Source of the DNA: Amycolatopsis solani
GTDB lineage: Bacteria > Actinomycetota > Actinomycetes > Mycobacteriales > Pseudonocardiaceae
DNA length: 64,000 nt
NCBI RefSeq assembly: GCF_033441515.1
Contig: NZ_JAWQJT010000001.1
Coordinates: 4,340,001-4,404,000 of the forward strand
Reading direction: 5' to 3'
The notes below the pieces were generated by a model. The model worked only from the letters and a program-made list of their open reading frames with translations. It did no database searches and had not been told where the DNA came from. Of this stretch, positions 32,431-42,194 are shown in pieces (within the stretch, counting starts at the first letter, position 1; every line of letters begins with the position of its first letter). The position numbers were made by a program, and so were the translations under genes.

Positions 32431-33643
32431 AGTGCGTGCCTTCCGCCGTCGGTACGTAAGCGGGCAGTATCGCACCGACCCGGAACCCGCCGCCGGGTGC
32501 CGGACCCGCGTCGAAGCGGCCGCCGACCAGCTCGACGCGCTGGCGCAGGCCGGCCAGCCCGGCGCCGGAGCCGCTGCCGGCCAGCGCCGGGTCGGGCGGG
32601 CGCGCCGCGGCCGTGTTGCCGACCGAGACGTCCAGCCCGTCGTCGTGGTAGCGCAGGGAAACCGTCGCCGACGCGCCCGGCGCGTGCTTGCGCACGTTCG
32701 TCAGCGCCTCCTGGACCAGCCGGAACGCGGTGCGCGCGACGGTCGGGGACACCCGCGCCGGGTCGCCGTCCACCACCAGCTCCGTCGTCACCCCGACCGA
32801 GCGGGACTCCTCCACCAGCCGTGCCGGGTCGCCGGGTTCGGCCGGGCTGAGCGTCCGCGCGCCGACGACCTCGGTGCCGTTGCGCAGCACACCGACCAGG
32901 TCGCGCAGCTCGTCGAGCGCCTGGGCACCCTCGCGGCGGATGTCCTCCGCCGCGGTCCGCACCGACGGCTCGGCCGAGACGACGCCGAGCGCGCCGGCGT
33001 GCAGCACCATCAGGCTGAGCCGGTGCGTGACGACGTCGTGCATCTCGCCCGCGAGCCGCCGCCGTTCCTCCGCGCGGGCCTGCTCGGCGAGCAGGTGCTG
33101 TTCGCGCTCGGCCCGTTCCGCGCGGTCGCGCAACGACTGCAGCAGCTGGCGCCGCGCTTCGAAGTACAGCGAAACCAGCGCCGGCAGCGCCGTGCTGAGC
33201 AGCCCGAACGGCGTGACCGCCCAGTCCGGCGCCCACGGCCGCGAGGCCACGACGGCCAGGATCCCGGCCACCCACAGGACGGTCCGCCGGTCCAGCACCC
33301 GCGCCGCCTGCGACAGGATCACCGGGGTGATCGTCGGGACGGTCAGCAGGGCGAGCGGGTGGACCGGCACGAGCAGGCCGGGCGCGAAGACGTCGGACGC
33401 GAGCATCGCGAACGCCACCGCGGTGACGAAGGCGCACACCTGGACCGGGAACCGGAACAGCAGCACCAGGCTGAGGTCGCAGACGACCTGCAGCACCAGC
33501 CCGGCCGCCGGGCCGAGCGCGCCGGTCGTCCGGTCGCCGATGGCGAAGAAGAGCACGTTCATCCCGGCGAACGCGAACGCCGCGAAGAACAGCCAGCAGG
33601 CGTCGGAACGGCTCGGCCACAACGGCCGCCGGGCGGTGGTCAC
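32405..33643 (-). CDS. Sensor histidine kinase (NarX/DesK type)
   Basis: 412 residues. Multiple membrane helices lie in the first 150 residues, followed by a coiled dimerisation region with RLAGEMHDVVTHRLSLM (phospho-His in MHDV) and a HATPase with GSGAGLAGLRQRVELVGG. It partners the overlapping NarL regulator. The GTG start has TACCGT 6 nt upstream (33655-33650), a likely leaderless promoter. Confidence 0.93.
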   Translation of the reverse strand: MTTARRPLWPSRSDACWLFFAAFAFAGMNVLFFAIGDRTTGALGPAAGLVLQVVCDLSLVLLFRFPVQVCAFVTAVAFAMLASDVFAPGLLVPVHPLALLTVPTITPVILSQAARVLDRRTVLWVAGILAVVASRPWAPDWAVTPFGLLSTALPALVSLYFEARRQLLQSLRDRAERAEREQHLLAEQARAEERRRLAGEMHDVVTHRLSLMVLHAGALGVVSAEPSVRTAAEDIRREGAQALDELRDLVGVLRNGTEVVGARTLSPAEPGDPARLVEESRSVGVTTELVVDGDPARVSPTVARTAFRLVQEALTNVRKHAPGASATVSLRYHDDGLDVSVGNTAAARPPDPALAGSGSGAGLAGLRQRVELVGGRFDAGPAPGGGFRVGAILPAYVPTAEGTHCDPGARGR

Positions 33644-33812
33644 CCGGTCACGGTAACCGCCGCGCGAGGCCGCCGCGCCCGGATCGCAACCAAAGTTGCA
33701 CCCGGCCGCCAGGGCCCGCAACCTTCGTCGCCGCGATCACCACCCTCGTCCGGTTTCGCCGGGGCCCGCCGAACCGGTGGACTGGGGACACCACGACGAG
33801 GGGGGAGGAACG

Positions 33813-35255
33813 GTGACCGTCCTAACGCGACCGAAGACGACGTTCGCCACGGGCCCGGTGCTCGTGGTCGCGGGACTGGCCGGGCTCGCGCTGCTGCTGA
33901 CCAGCGGGCGCTACGCCGGCGGCTTCGACGAGCTCTACTTCCTGGTGGCCGGTCGAGATCACCTGGACTGGGGGTATTTCGACCAGCCACCGCTCATCCC
34001 GGCACTGGCGGCGGCGATGGACTGGCTCGCGCCGGGTTCGCTGGTCGGGTTGCGGCTGCCGATGACGCTGGCCGCGGCGGCCGGGGTGGTCGTCACGGCG
34101 CTGATCGCCCGCGAGTTCGGCGGCGGCCGCGGGGCCCAGGTGCTGGCGGCCGGGTGCTACGCGACGTCCGGTGTCGTCATCGCGAGCCACTGGCTGGCCA
34201 CGTACGTGCTCGACCCGTTCCTCTGGACGGTCGTCACGTGGCTGCTGGTCCGCTGGACCCGCACGCGCCGCGACGGCCTGCTCGTGTGGGCCGGCGTCGT
34301 GACGGCGGTGTCGCTGGAGACGAAGTTCCTGATCCCGGCGTTGTGGGCGGCGGTGCTGCTCGCCGCGTTGTGGCTGGGACCGCGGGAGCTGTTCAGCCGG
34401 CCGAAGCTGTGGCTGGGTGCGGCGATCGCGGTCGCCGCCACGCTGCCGACGCTGGTCTGGCAGGCCACGCACGGCTGGCCGTACACCCACATGAGTGACG
34501 TCGTCGCGGCGGAATTCCCCGGCTACGGCAGCTTCGCGCGGGACGCGCTCCTCGGCGCCGGGGTCGGGGCGGGCGTGCTGGCGCTGGGGTACGGGATGTG
34601 GCGGTTGCTGCGCTCGCCCGAGCTGCGGCCGTACCGGTACCTCGGCGTCGCGGCGCTGGCGGTCTCGGTGGCGGTGCTGCTGATGCACGGCCGGGCGAAC
34701 TACGTGATGGGGTTGTACGCGGTGCCGTTCGCGGCCGCGGCCACCGAACTGACCCGGCGGAATCTGGTCCGCTGGTGGAAAGCCGTGGTGTGGCCGGTGT
34801 TCGCGCTGTCGGCGGTGGTGACGCTGGCCGCGTTGCCGGTGTGGCCGGCAACGGCGCGGACGTCGTACGGGCCGTTCCTGCTCGGCAGCGCGTTCGCGCA
34901 GGGGGAGCTGCCGCAGCAGGAGCTGGCGAAGGCGATCGGGCAGGCGTACGCGGCCCTGCCCGCCGACGTCCGGGCGCGGACCGCGGTGTACGCCGAGATC
35001 TACCCGTTCGCGGCGGTGACGGAGTTCTACGGGCCGCCGTACGGCATCCAGCGTGTCTACAGTGGACACCGCGGGTACTGGTACTTCGGCCCGCCACCGG
35101 AGTCGGCCGACGCGGTGCTGTTCGCGGGCTTCGACCCCGGGCAGCTGCGGCCGTACTTCGCGCGCGAAACGACGGTGGTCGACGGACTGCTGTGGGAATA
35201 CGACGGCCGGACGGCGCCGTGGCGGGACATCTGGCCCGCGCTGAAGCGGCAGTGA
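33813..35255 (+). CDS. GT39/ArnT-like membrane glycosyltransferase
   Basis: 480 residues, 10-12 membrane helices. GGFDELYFLVAGRDHLDWGYFDQPPLIPAL carries the acidic DE pair and the first loop of the polyprenyl-phosphate-sugar transferase (PMT_2) family. It probably transfers a sugar from a lipid carrier to a wall or protein acceptor at the outer membrane face. The GTG has GGGGGAGG. It is followed after 11 bp by the GPP34 gene. Confidence 0.88.
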   Translation: MTVLTRPKTTFATGPVLVVAGLAGLALLLTSGRYAGGFDELYFLVAGRDHLDWGYFDQPPLIPALAAAMDWLAPGSLVGLRLPMTLAAAAGVVVTALIAREFGGGRGAQVLAAGCYATSGVVIASHWLATYVLDPFLWTVVTWLLVRWTRTRRDGLLVWAGVVTAVSLETKFLIPALWAAVLLAALWLGPRELFSRPKLWLGAAIAVAATLPTLVWQATHGWPYTHMSDVVAAEFPGYGSFARDALLGAGVGAGVLALGYGMWRLLRSPELRPYRYLGVAALAVSVAVLLMHGRANYVMGLYAVPFAAAATELTRRNLVRWWKAVVWPVFALSAVVTLAALPVWPATARTSYGPFLLGSAFAQGELPQQELAKAIGQAYAALPADVRARTAVYAEIYPFAAVTEFYGPPYGIQRVYSGHRGYWYFGPPPESADAVLFAGFDPGQLRPYFARETTVVDGLLWEYDGRTAPWRDIWPALKRQ

Positions 35256-35266
35256 GGAGAACGACG

Positions 35267-35920
35267 ATGCTTTCCCTGCCCGCACGGGCATATCTGCTCG
35301 CCTGCGACACCCGGCGCGACCGGTTGCCGGACCGCGAGCGCGTGGCACTGCTGGTCCGCGCGGCGGCGCTGACGGACCTGGTGCTGCGCGGCCTGGTCGC
35401 CGACGAGGACGGCCGCCCGGTCGTCACCGGCGCCGGCGGCACCGGGCACCTGGTGCTCGACGACCTGCTGGCCGAGCTGTCGGCGGACCCGCACCGCAAG
35501 TGGCGCACCCGCGTCCGCCGCGGCGCCCGCGGCACGCTCGAGTCCCTGGAGGCCCAGCTCGACGCAGCCGGGGTGATCACGCTGCGGACGTCCCGGCTGC
35601 TCGGCCTGTTCCCGCGCCGCCGCCCGGCGGTCCGCGATCGTGCCGAGGCGGCCGCGCTGCACGACGAGGTGACGTCGGCGCTGCGGAGTACGGGCGAGGT
35701 GGCCCCGGGCATCGCGGCGTTGACGGCCTTGGCCGCGGCGGCCGAGCTGGGCGCGGTCCTCCCGCGCGCGGAACGGCGGCGGTACAAGGCCCGGATCGCG
35801 CAGCTGGGCGAGCAGGCGGGCGCGGTGGTCCCGGCCCTGCGCAAGGTGATCCGCGAGGTGAGCGCGGCCCGCACGGCCGCGATCTCGGCGGCGTCGGGTG
35901 GGGGCGGCGGCGGGGGCTGA
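35267..35920 (+). CDS. GPP34 (GOLPH3-like) family protein
   Basis: 217 residues. LPARAYLLACDTRRDRLP, AAALTDLVLRGLV and LLGLFPRRRPAVRDR match the GPP34 family; eukaryotic GOLPH3 binds phosphoinositides and retains glycosyltransferases. Actinobacterial versions are common and uncharacterised. Adjacency to a membrane glycosyltransferase is interesting given that eukaryotic role. The C-terminus ends in a Gly tail, and repeats begin right after the gene. Confidence 0.88.
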   Translation: MLSLPARAYLLACDTRRDRLPDRERVALLVRAAALTDLVLRGLVADEDGRPVVTGAGGTGHLVLDDLLAELSADPHRKWRTRVRRGARGTLESLEAQLDAAGVITLRTSRLLGLFPRRRPAVRDRAEAAALHDEVTSALRSTGEVAPGIAALTALAAAAELGAVLPRAERRRYKARIAQLGEQAGAVVPALRKVIREVSAARTAAISAASGGGGGGG

Positions 35921-35965
35921 GCGGTGCCGCCGGCTGGTGGTGCGGCCGGTTCGGTGCTGGGCAAC

Positions 35966-36277
35966 GTGAGCGCGGGCCGCGACGAGTTCCGGCGGCGGCG
36001 CGGCCGGACCGGTGAGCAGCGAGGTGAGCGCGGCCCGCGGCGAGTTCGGCGGCGGCACAGCCGGTTCGGCGCTGGGCAACGTGAGCGCGGCCCGCGGCGA
36101 GTTCCGGCGGCCGGCCGGCCCGCCGCCACGGCGCTCGCGGCCGTCGAGTGGCGGAGCGGGCGGCGCGGCGGTTTCGGCGCTGCGCGCTGCGCGGCCCGCG
36201 ACCGTGGCAAGCGTTCGCGGGCACCCGGCGGAGCGATTCCGGCGCCGCGCGAGGCCCAAGCGGCGAGTTCCGGTGGT
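35966..36277 (+). repeat. Decaying repeats after the GPP34 gene
   Basis: The block GTGAGCGCGGCCCGCGGCGA, extended by GTTCCGGCGGC, occurs near-identically at 35966, 36024 and 36081, with a fragment at 36258. Its first half also occurs inside the GPP34 coding end (35858-35872). A second block, CCGGTTCGGYGCTGGGCAAC, precedes the copies at 35966 and 36081. Unit spacing (58, 57 bp) is not a multiple of three throughout, so it is not an extended protein. The 600 bp to 36524 otherwise hold no gene I can support. Confidence 0.7.
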
Positions 36278-36524
36278 GGTTGAGCGGCGGAGCGGGCGTC
36301 CTCCACGGCGCTTGCGCTCCGCGGGTCCGGTGGCCCAGGGAGCCGAGGGGGCTCGCTGGCGTCAGCCGGTGAACAGCCGGCCGAGGTAGTGGTCCACAGC
36401 GGCCACTGCCTCGGCCGGTGTCTCTTCAGGATTTCCGAGCCCTGCGAGTCCGCGAGGGCTCACGCGGACGCCGCGCCGTTCGCTTCGGTGCCCGCCGAAG
36501 CGTCGCGGGCCTAGGTTTCGGGGC

Positions 36525-37289
36525 ATGGACGAATTCCGTGCCCTGCACGTTCCCGGGTCCCCGCTGCTGCTGCCGAACGCGTGGGAGTTCGGCGTCGGCG
36601 CCTTCCTCGCCGCGCAGGGGTTCCGCGCGCTCGGCACGACGAGCCTCGGGGTGTCCGCGGCGGTGGGGGAGCCGGACGGCGCGCCGTCGACGCGGGCCGC
36701 GACCGTCGCGCTCGCCGCCCGCCTGGCCCGGCTGGACGTGCTGGTGAGCGTCGACATCGCCGACGGCTTCAGCGCGGACCCGGCCGCGGTCGCCGATCTC
36801 GCCGAGGAGCTGGCCGCGGCCGGTGCCGTCGGCGTCAACCTCGAAGACGGCCGCGCGGACGGCTCCCTGGCCGCGGTCGACGTCCAGTCCGCGCTGGTCA
36901 CGGCCGTGAAGGAGCGCGTGCCGTCGTTGTTCGTCAACGCGCGGACGGACACGCACTGGGTGGGCGGCCACTCGATCGCCGAAGCCGAGCGGCGGGTGCG
37001 GGCGTACGCGGCGGCGGGTGCGGACGGCGTGTTCGTGCCCGGCCTCGCCGAGCCGGCGGACGTCGAGCGGATCGTCGCCGCCGGTCTCCCGCTCAACCTG
37101 CTGTTCCTGCCGGGGAAGGTCACCGTGGCCGGCCTCGCGGAGCTGGGCGTCGCCCGGATCAGCCTGGGCTCGCTGCCCTACCGGATGGCCCTCGCGGCCG
37201 CCGCCGAGGCCGCGCGGGCCGTGCGTGACGGCCGTGACCTGCCGCTGAGCCCGCCCTCTTACGCCGACGTAGTCGCGCTGCTGCCTTAA
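36525..37289 (+). CDS. Isocitrate lyase/PEP mutase family protein
   Basis: 254 residues of the ICL/PEPM barrel. LLLPNAWEFGVGAFLAAQGF, SVDIADGF, GVNLEDGR and FVNARTDTHWV are the metal- and substrate-binding strands. Family members cleave or rearrange 2-hydroxy/phosphono acids; without the catalytic loop Cys of true lyases, the reaction is open. TAGGTT ends 7 nt before the ATG (36512-36517), a likely leaderless start. Confidence 0.88.
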   Translation: MDEFRALHVPGSPLLLPNAWEFGVGAFLAAQGFRALGTTSLGVSAAVGEPDGAPSTRAATVALAARLARLDVLVSVDIADGFSADPAAVADLAEELAAAGAVGVNLEDGRADGSLAAVDVQSALVTAVKERVPSLFVNARTDTHWVGGHSIAEAERRVRAYAAAGADGVFVPGLAEPADVERIVAAGLPLNLLFLPGKVTVAGLAELGVARISLGSLPYRMALAAAAEAARAVRDGRDLPLSPPSYADVVALLP

Positions 37290-37320
37290 ACGGCTTGGCC
37301 CGGTCTGCTTGAGTCGGGGC

Positions 37321-38334
37321 ATGCGTGCCTTCGGAACCGACTTCGCCGTCCCGCCCGGATACCTGAACACGCCCAGCGTGGGCATCCCGCCCGCGCCGGT
37401 GGCCGAAGCCGTGGCCGAGTCGGTCGAGCGGTGGCGGACCGGGGCGACCCGGCCGGGCGAGTTCGACCAGTACGTCGTGCGGTCGCGGGCCGGGTTCGCC
37501 CGGCTGCTCGGCGTCGGCGCCGAGCGGGTCGCGATCGGGGCGTCGGCCTCGCAGCTCGTCGCCAACGTCGCCGCGGCGCTGCCCGCGGGCACCCGCGTCC
37601 TGGCCGCCGAGGGCGACTTCACCAGCGTCACGTTCCCCTTCGCGGCGAACCCGGGCGTCACGGTCACCGAAGTGCCCCTGGAGCTGCTTCCGGAGCGGGT
37701 CGAAGGCCACGACGTCGTCGCGGTGAGCGTCGTCCAGTCCGCCGACGGGCGGATCGCGGACCTCCCGGCCCTGCGCGCGGCCGCCGAAGCCGCGGGGGCG
37801 GCGGTGCTGCTGGACGCCACGCAGGCGGTGGGCTGGCTGCCGCTCGACGTCGCCTGGGCCGATTGGGTGGTCGCGGCGGGCTACAAGTGGCTGCTCTCGC
37901 CGCGGGGCTGCGCGTGGCTCTACGTCCGCCCCGACGCGCACGAGCGCACCCGGCCGGTCGCGGCGAACTGGTACGCGGGGGAGGACCCGTGGGCCAGCGT
38001 CTACGGCCTCCCGCTGCGCCTGGCCGCCGACGCGCGCGCGTTCGACCTCTCCCCGGTGTGGCTCGCCCAGGTCGGCGCCGCGGCAGCGCTGGAGTACCTC
38101 GATGGAGTGAATTTGGCGCAGGTGCACGCGCACAACACCGGGCTGGCCGACGCGCTGCTGGAGAAGCTCGGGCTCTCGCCGCGCGGTACCGCGATCGTGT
38201 CGCTCGACGCCGATCCGGAGCGGGTGGCGGCGGCCGGGATCGCGTCGAGCCTCCGCGGCGGCCGCGTGCGGGTCGGTTTCCACCTCTACAACACCGTTGA
38301 CGACGTCGAACGCGTCTTACACGCATTCGAGTGA
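37321..38334 (+). CDS. Class V aminotransferase-like PLP enzyme
   Basis: 337 residues. The PLP lysine is in WVVAAGYKWLLSPRGCAWLYV, the Asp in VLLDATQAVGWLPLD. It resembles the cysteine desulfurase/isopenicillin-epimerase-like branch, but the substrate is unknown. It follows the PEP mutase-family gene by 31 bp, possibly in one unit. The ATG at 37321 aligns with family N-termini; an upstream GTG at 37309 is less likely. Confidence 0.88.
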   Translation: MRAFGTDFAVPPGYLNTPSVGIPPAPVAEAVAESVERWRTGATRPGEFDQYVVRSRAGFARLLGVGAERVAIGASASQLVANVAAALPAGTRVLAAEGDFTSVTFPFAANPGVTVTEVPLELLPERVEGHDVVAVSVVQSADGRIADLPALRAAAEAAGAAVLLDATQAVGWLPLDVAWADWVVAAGYKWLLSPRGCAWLYVRPDAHERTRPVAANWYAGEDPWASVYGLPLRLAADARAFDLSPVWLAQVGAAAALEYLDGVNLAQVHAHNTGLADALLEKLGLSPRGTAIVSLDADPERVAAAGIASSLRGGRVRVGFHLYNTVDDVERVLHAFE

Positions 38335-38368
38335 ACGCCGTCCGGGCGGTGAACTACCGTATGGAGCC

Positions 38369-39043
38369 GTGGTTGGTGCTCGTTTCACCCCAGGCCCGTC
38401 CGACACGGCCCCGCTGGGCGCGGTTCCCCCGCAGCCCCGCCCGCCCGCGCCGGGCCCGCCCGCGCGCGACACCCGGGCCCTGCTGCTCCGGGGCGCCGGG
38501 CTGGTCGCGATCGCGGTCGTCGCCGGGCTGCTGTGGTTCCTGATCCGGCACGACTCGACGCCGGACGAGCCGGTCGCGCAGCCGCCGTCGCAGACGTCGG
38601 GGCTGTACCAGTTCACCAAGGTCGCCGGGCCGGCGCGCGCCGACGACTGCCCGGCGAACTCGTACGGCAGGACCAAGGACTTCTTCCAGGACAACCCGTG
38701 CCAGTCGCTGGTCCGCGCGTTGTACACGACCGAAACGGGCGGCGCGAAGGCGCTGGTCTCGGTGGTCGTCGTGGGGATGCCGGACTCGTCGAAGGCGAAG
38801 TCGCTCAAGGCGCTCACCGACCAGGACAACACCGGCAACGTGACGGACCTGGTGCGGGACAAGACCTTCGCCGGCACCGGCACCCCGAGCCTGACCGGCA
38901 AGAACTCGGCGTACGCCTCGAAGGTCGACGGCACGGACACGGTGATCGTGCTGGCCGACTTCTACGAGAAGCACACCGACAAGGACCTGATCGAGAAGAT
39001 CGCCGACGACGCGCTGCGCCTGTCGGCCGACCTCCACTCCTGA
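38369..39043 (+). CDS. Membrane-anchored protein of unknown function
   Basis: 224 residues from GTG 38369. A Pro-rich cytoplasmic N-terminus is followed by one membrane helix ([21 protein letters not shown]) and an extracellular domain with a Cys pair ([15 protein letters not shown]), arrangement typical of actinobacterial membrane-anchored proteins. TACCGT (38355-38360) ends 8 nt before the GTG, with no Shine-Dalgarno, suggesting a leaderless start. A strong terminator follows. Confidence 0.75.
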   Translation: MVGARFTPGPSDTAPLGAVPPQPRPPAPGPPARDTRALLLRGAGLVAIAVVAGLLWFLIRHDSTPDEPVAQPPSQTSGLYQFTKVAGPARADDCPANSYGRTKDFFQDNPCQSLVRALYTTETGGAKALVSVVVVGMPDSSKAKSLKALTDQDNTGNVTDLVRDKTFAGTGTPSLTGKNSAYASKVDGTDTVIVLADFYEKHTDKDLIEKIADDALRLSADLHS

Positions 39044-39048
39044 CCACA

Positions 39049-39103
39049 AGCCGTGAAGGCCTCCTTACCGGCCATAAGAGCCGGGAAGGAGGCCTTCACG
39101 GCT
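39049..39103. terminator. Long bidirectional terminator hairpin
   Basis: 18-bp perfect arms AGCCGTGAAGGCCTCCTT / AAGGAGGCCTTCACGGCT, an inner CCGGC/GCCGG stem and a trailing TTTT. It lies between convergent genes (stops at 39043 and 39106). Confidence 0.88.
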
Positions 39104-39105
39104 TT

Positions 39106-40035
39106 TCAGCCGGACTGGCCGGGCATCGCGATCGCCGTGGGCTTCTCGCCTGCCTCCGCGCGCCACGGGGTGCCGCGGCGGGAGGCCGCGACCAGGGCGT
39201 GCAGTGCCGTCGTCCGCAGGCCCGCGTCGTCGGTGTGGTTCACCACCGCCAGCCACGCCGACGAGCAGTCCGCCTCGGCTGTCGCGACGACCTGGGAAGC
39301 CGACTTCGCGTCCGTCACCGGGTTCTTCGGCACGTACGCGGCTTCGGGCGCGACCGGGGTCGCCCCCGAGGCCGCCAGCGTCGCCTGCAGGAAGTCACGG
39401 CGCAGGGCGTGCTCGGCGGCGCCGCTCTTCTCGCCTTCGCCGAAGTCCGCGGGCAGGAACGCGCCGACGAGCCCGTACACCCACACGGCGGCGTGCTCGG
39501 CGGCCAGCGCGGTCTGCAGCGGGTCCACCGCCTCCGCGGGCACGGCGCCGCCGGGCGCGACGCCCACCTTCGGCGCGTCTTCGCCCGGGCCGAGCGCCGG
39601 GTCGATGCGCTGCAGCGCCGCGCAGCCCGCCGCGACCGCCGCGACCAGGCCGGCGCGGTAGCGCGGCAGCCCGCCGACGAGGTCTTCGGCCTGCTTGCGC
39701 GCGGTCGCCAGCCGCTCCTTCAGATCGCCCAGCGCCGCCGGGGCGGGCGGGGCAGGCGACGGCGACGGTTTCGGCCGGTTCAAGCGGTCCACTTCGGACT
39801 TGAGCGCGGCCGCGTGCGCCGCCCGCGCGGTGGCGAGCTGGGCCGCGGCGTCTTCGCCCTTGGCCAGTGCCCGCGCGGCGGTGGCGTCCGCGTCGGCGGC
39901 GGCCAGCAGCGGCTGCAGCGGGTCGGGGCTTTCGTCGTAGCCGGGCCCGCAGGCGGCGAGCGGGACGGCCAGCGCGGCCAGCGCCCCCGCGCGGAGGGCG
40001 GCACGACGGGTCAGGTCGGTCGGTCTTCCGGTCAC
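39106..40035 (-). CDS. Exported ferritin-like (DUF4439) lipoprotein
   Basis: 309 residues. The N-terminus [22 protein letters not shown] combines twin-arginine-like residues with a lipobox (LAAC). A coiled region (60-130, with a Pro-rich linker) is followed by a ferritin-like helical bundle ([35 protein letters not shown]). The DUF4439 family is unstudied; metal binding is possible. It is divergent from rimP. Confidence 0.82.
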   Translation of the reverse strand: MTGRPTDLTRRAALRAGALAALAVPLAACGPGYDESPDPLQPLLAAADADATAARALAKGEDAAAQLATARAAHAAALKSEVDRLNRPKPSPSPAPPAPAALGDLKERLATARKQAEDLVGGLPRYRAGLVAAVAAGCAALQRIDPALGPGEDAPKVGVAPGGAVPAEAVDPLQTALAAEHAAVWVYGLVGAFLPADFGEGEKSGAAEHALRRDFLQATLAASGATPVAPEAAYVPKNPVTDAKSASQVVATAEADCSSAWLAVVNHTDDAGLRTTALHALVAASRRGTPWRAEAGEKPTAIAMPGQSG

Positions 40036-40144
40036 GTCGGCCCATCCTGCCAGGCCCCCGCCCGCCCCCGCCGCTCGCGCGGCCCGAGCGGGCGACCGGA
40101 TAAGCTGGTCCACCACCGACCCGCGCAACCTAGGAGAGCCCCAC

Positions 40145-40678
40145 GTGCCAGGAGAACTCGCCAGCCGGCTCCAGCCGATAGTGGCCGAAGCCGTCAACGC
40201 CGCGGGTTTCGACCTCGATTCGTTCGAGGTGCAGCAGGCCGGCCGGCGGCAGCTGGTCAAGGTCGTCGTCGACGCCGACGACGGGGTCGGGCTGGACGAG
40301 GTCGCCGAGGTCAGCCGCAAGGTTTCGGCGGCGCTCGACGAGAACGACCACGTGCTGGCGAGCGCCTACACGCTGGAGGTCACCTCGCCGGGGCTCGACC
40401 GCCCGCTGACCCAGGCCCGCCACTGGCGGCGCGCGCGGTACCGGCTGGTGAAGATCACCCCGGCCGAGGGCACGGCCTTCATCGGCCGGGTCGGCCACGC
40501 GGGCGCGGACGCCGCCCGTGTCCTCGAAGGCGGCAAGTTCCGCGACGTCCGCTACGCCGACGTGGCGAAGGCGGTCGTGGAGATCGAGTTCAAGCAGCCG
40601 CCCGCCGAGGACCTGAAACTGCTCGAAGACGACGCGTCCGGCATCATCGCCGCCGAGACGGAGAAGGGGTCGAAGTGA
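40145..40678 (+). CDS. rimP: Ribosome maturation factor RimP
   Basis: 177 residues. [41 protein letters not shown] and [23 protein letters not shown] are diagnostic. RimP assists 30S subunit assembly. The GTG has GGAGAG upstream, and TAAGCT (40101-40106) is a plausible -10. It is first gene of the nusA-infB operon; its stop overlaps nusA. Confidence 0.97.
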   Translation: MPGELASRLQPIVAEAVNAAGFDLDSFEVQQAGRRQLVKVVVDADDGVGLDEVAEVSRKVSAALDENDHVLASAYTLEVTSPGLDRPLTQARHWRRARYRLVKITPAEGTAFIGRVGHAGADAARVLEGGKFRDVRYADVAKAVVEIEFKQPPAEDLKLLEDDASGIIAAETEKGSK

Positions 40679-41721
40679 ACGTCGACATCGCCGCGTTGCG
40701 GGCGATCGAACGGGACAAGGACATCCCCTTCGAAACGGTGATCGAGGCCATCGAAACGGCCTTGCTGACCGCCTACAAGCACACCGAGGGCCACCAGTCG
40801 CACGCCCGCATCGACATCGACCGCAAGACGGGCCTGGTGCGCGTCCTCGCGCACACGCTGACCCACGACGGCCAGGTCGACGAAGAGTGGGACGACACCC
40901 CCGAGGGCTTCGGCCGGATCGCCGCCACCACCGCGCGCCAGGTCATCCTGCAGCGGCTGCGCGACGCCGAGCACGAGAAGACGTTCGGCGAGTTCTCCAC
41001 CAAGGAGGGCGAGATCATCGCCGGCGTCATCCAGCGCGACGCCCGCGCGAACGCCCGCGGCATGGTCGTGGTCCAGGTGGGGGACACCGAGGGCGTGCTG
41101 CCCTCGGCCGAACAGGTGGCCGGGGAGTCCTACGAGCACGGCAACCGGATCAAGGCGTACGTGGTCACCGTCTCGCGCGGCAACCGCGGCCCGCAGATCA
41201 CGCTCTCGCGCTCGCACCCGAACCTGGTGCGCAAGCTCTTCGCGCTCGAGGTGCCGGAGATCGCCGACGGGACCGTCGAGATCGCCGCCGTCGCGCGCGA
41301 GCCGGGGCACCGCACCAAGATCGCGGTCAAGTCCACCGTGCCGGGCGTCAACGCCAAGGGCGCCTGCATCGGCCCGGTCGGCGCGCGCGTGCGCAACGTG
41401 ATGAGCGAGCTGGCCGGCGAGAAGATCGACATCATCGACTACTCCGAGGACCCGGCCCGCTTCGTCGGGAATGCGCTGTCGCCCGCCAAGGTTGTTTCGG
41501 TACGAGTCGTGGACGAGCGGGCGAAGACGGCCCGCGTCGTGGTGCCGGACTTCCAGCTGTCGCTGGCGATCGGCAAGGAGGGCCAGAACGCCCGCCTCGC
41601 CGCCCGTCTGACCGGCTGGCGGATCGACATCCGCAGCGACGCCGCACCGGTGGACGACGAGGGTGATCAAGACCACGCCGGTCCGACGCGGCCCGCCGCG
41701 ACAACCGGTTCGGCTGAGTGA
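40675..41721 (+). CDS. nusA: Transcription termination/antitermination factor NusA
   Basis: 348 residues. N-terminal RNA polymerase-binding domain ([23 protein letters not shown]), S1 domain, then KH1/KH2 ([40 protein letters not shown]). Length is normal for actinobacteria, which lack the C-terminal acidic repeats. GTG overlaps the rimP stop (GTGA). Confidence 0.98.
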   Translation: MNVDIAALRAIERDKDIPFETVIEAIETALLTAYKHTEGHQSHARIDIDRKTGLVRVLAHTLTHDGQVDEEWDDTPEGFGRIAATTARQVILQRLRDAEHEKTFGEFSTKEGEIIAGVIQRDARANARGMVVVQVGDTEGVLPSAEQVAGESYEHGNRIKAYVVTVSRGNRGPQITLSRSHPNLVRKLFALEVPEIADGTVEIAAVAREPGHRTKIAVKSTVPGVNAKGACIGPVGARVRNVMSELAGEKIDIIDYSEDPARFVGNALSPAKVVSVRVVDERAKTARVVVPDFQLSLAIGKEGQNARLAARLTGWRIDIRSDAAPVDDEGDQDHAGPTRPAATTGSAE

Positions 41722-41744
41722 AGGTCGAAGCGCTAGACTCAGGA

Positions 41745-42116
41745 GTGGTTCAACGCCCGCGGCGGGTAGCCGAGCACCAGCCCCACCGGAATCTCCCGGT
41801 GCGGACTTGTGTCGGTTGCAAGCGGCGGGCATTGATCGGTGAGCTGCTGCGCGTGGTCGCGGTGGCCGGGCGGGTGGTCGTCGACGGACGTCGGCGGCTG
41901 CCGGGCCGGGGGGCTTGGCTGCACCCCGACCCGGACTGCCTGGCCAAGGCCGAACGGCGGCGAGCCTTCCCCAGGGCCTTGCGGGCCCCGGGGGTGCTCG
42001 ACGTTCGTGAACTCCGCGAGTTCGTCGAGCACACCACTACGCACCACGAGCCCGGGACGTTCCCGGGGTCGCGAGGAACCAAGGAAGCAGGTCGACCCGT
42101 CATGAGTCAGCCGTGA
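41745..42116 (+). CDS. ylxR: YlxR family RNA-binding protein
   Basis: About 123 residues from GTG 41745; an in-frame GTG at 41718 overlaps the nusA stop and is the coupled alternative. RTCVGCKRRA near residue 20 and the RGAWLHPDPDCLAKAERRRAF segment define the family. TAGACT (41734-41739) just upstream is an actinobacterial-type -10 that could give a transcript starting at or near 41745, driving ylxR-infB separately from rimP-nusA. Confidence 0.88.
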   Translation: MVQRPRRVAEHQPHRNLPVRTCVGCKRRALIGELLRVVAVAGRVVVDGRRRLPGRGAWLHPDPDCLAKAERRRAFPRALRAPGVLDVRELREFVEHTTTHHEPGTFPGSRGTKEAGRPVMSQP

Positions 42117-42194
42117 AGCTGAAGCCATGAGCGTCAGACAATAAGGACGAGGTCAGCGGGTTTTCCGCCTGGCCTCCCCTAGATGAGGAGAGTT

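Noticed and set aside
36362..36480. Minus-strand tail reading PAEAVAAVDHYLGRLF before a stop
   Set aside because: It resembles a regulator C-terminus, possibly a gene remnant, but there is no start, domain or homologous upstream sequence to support it.
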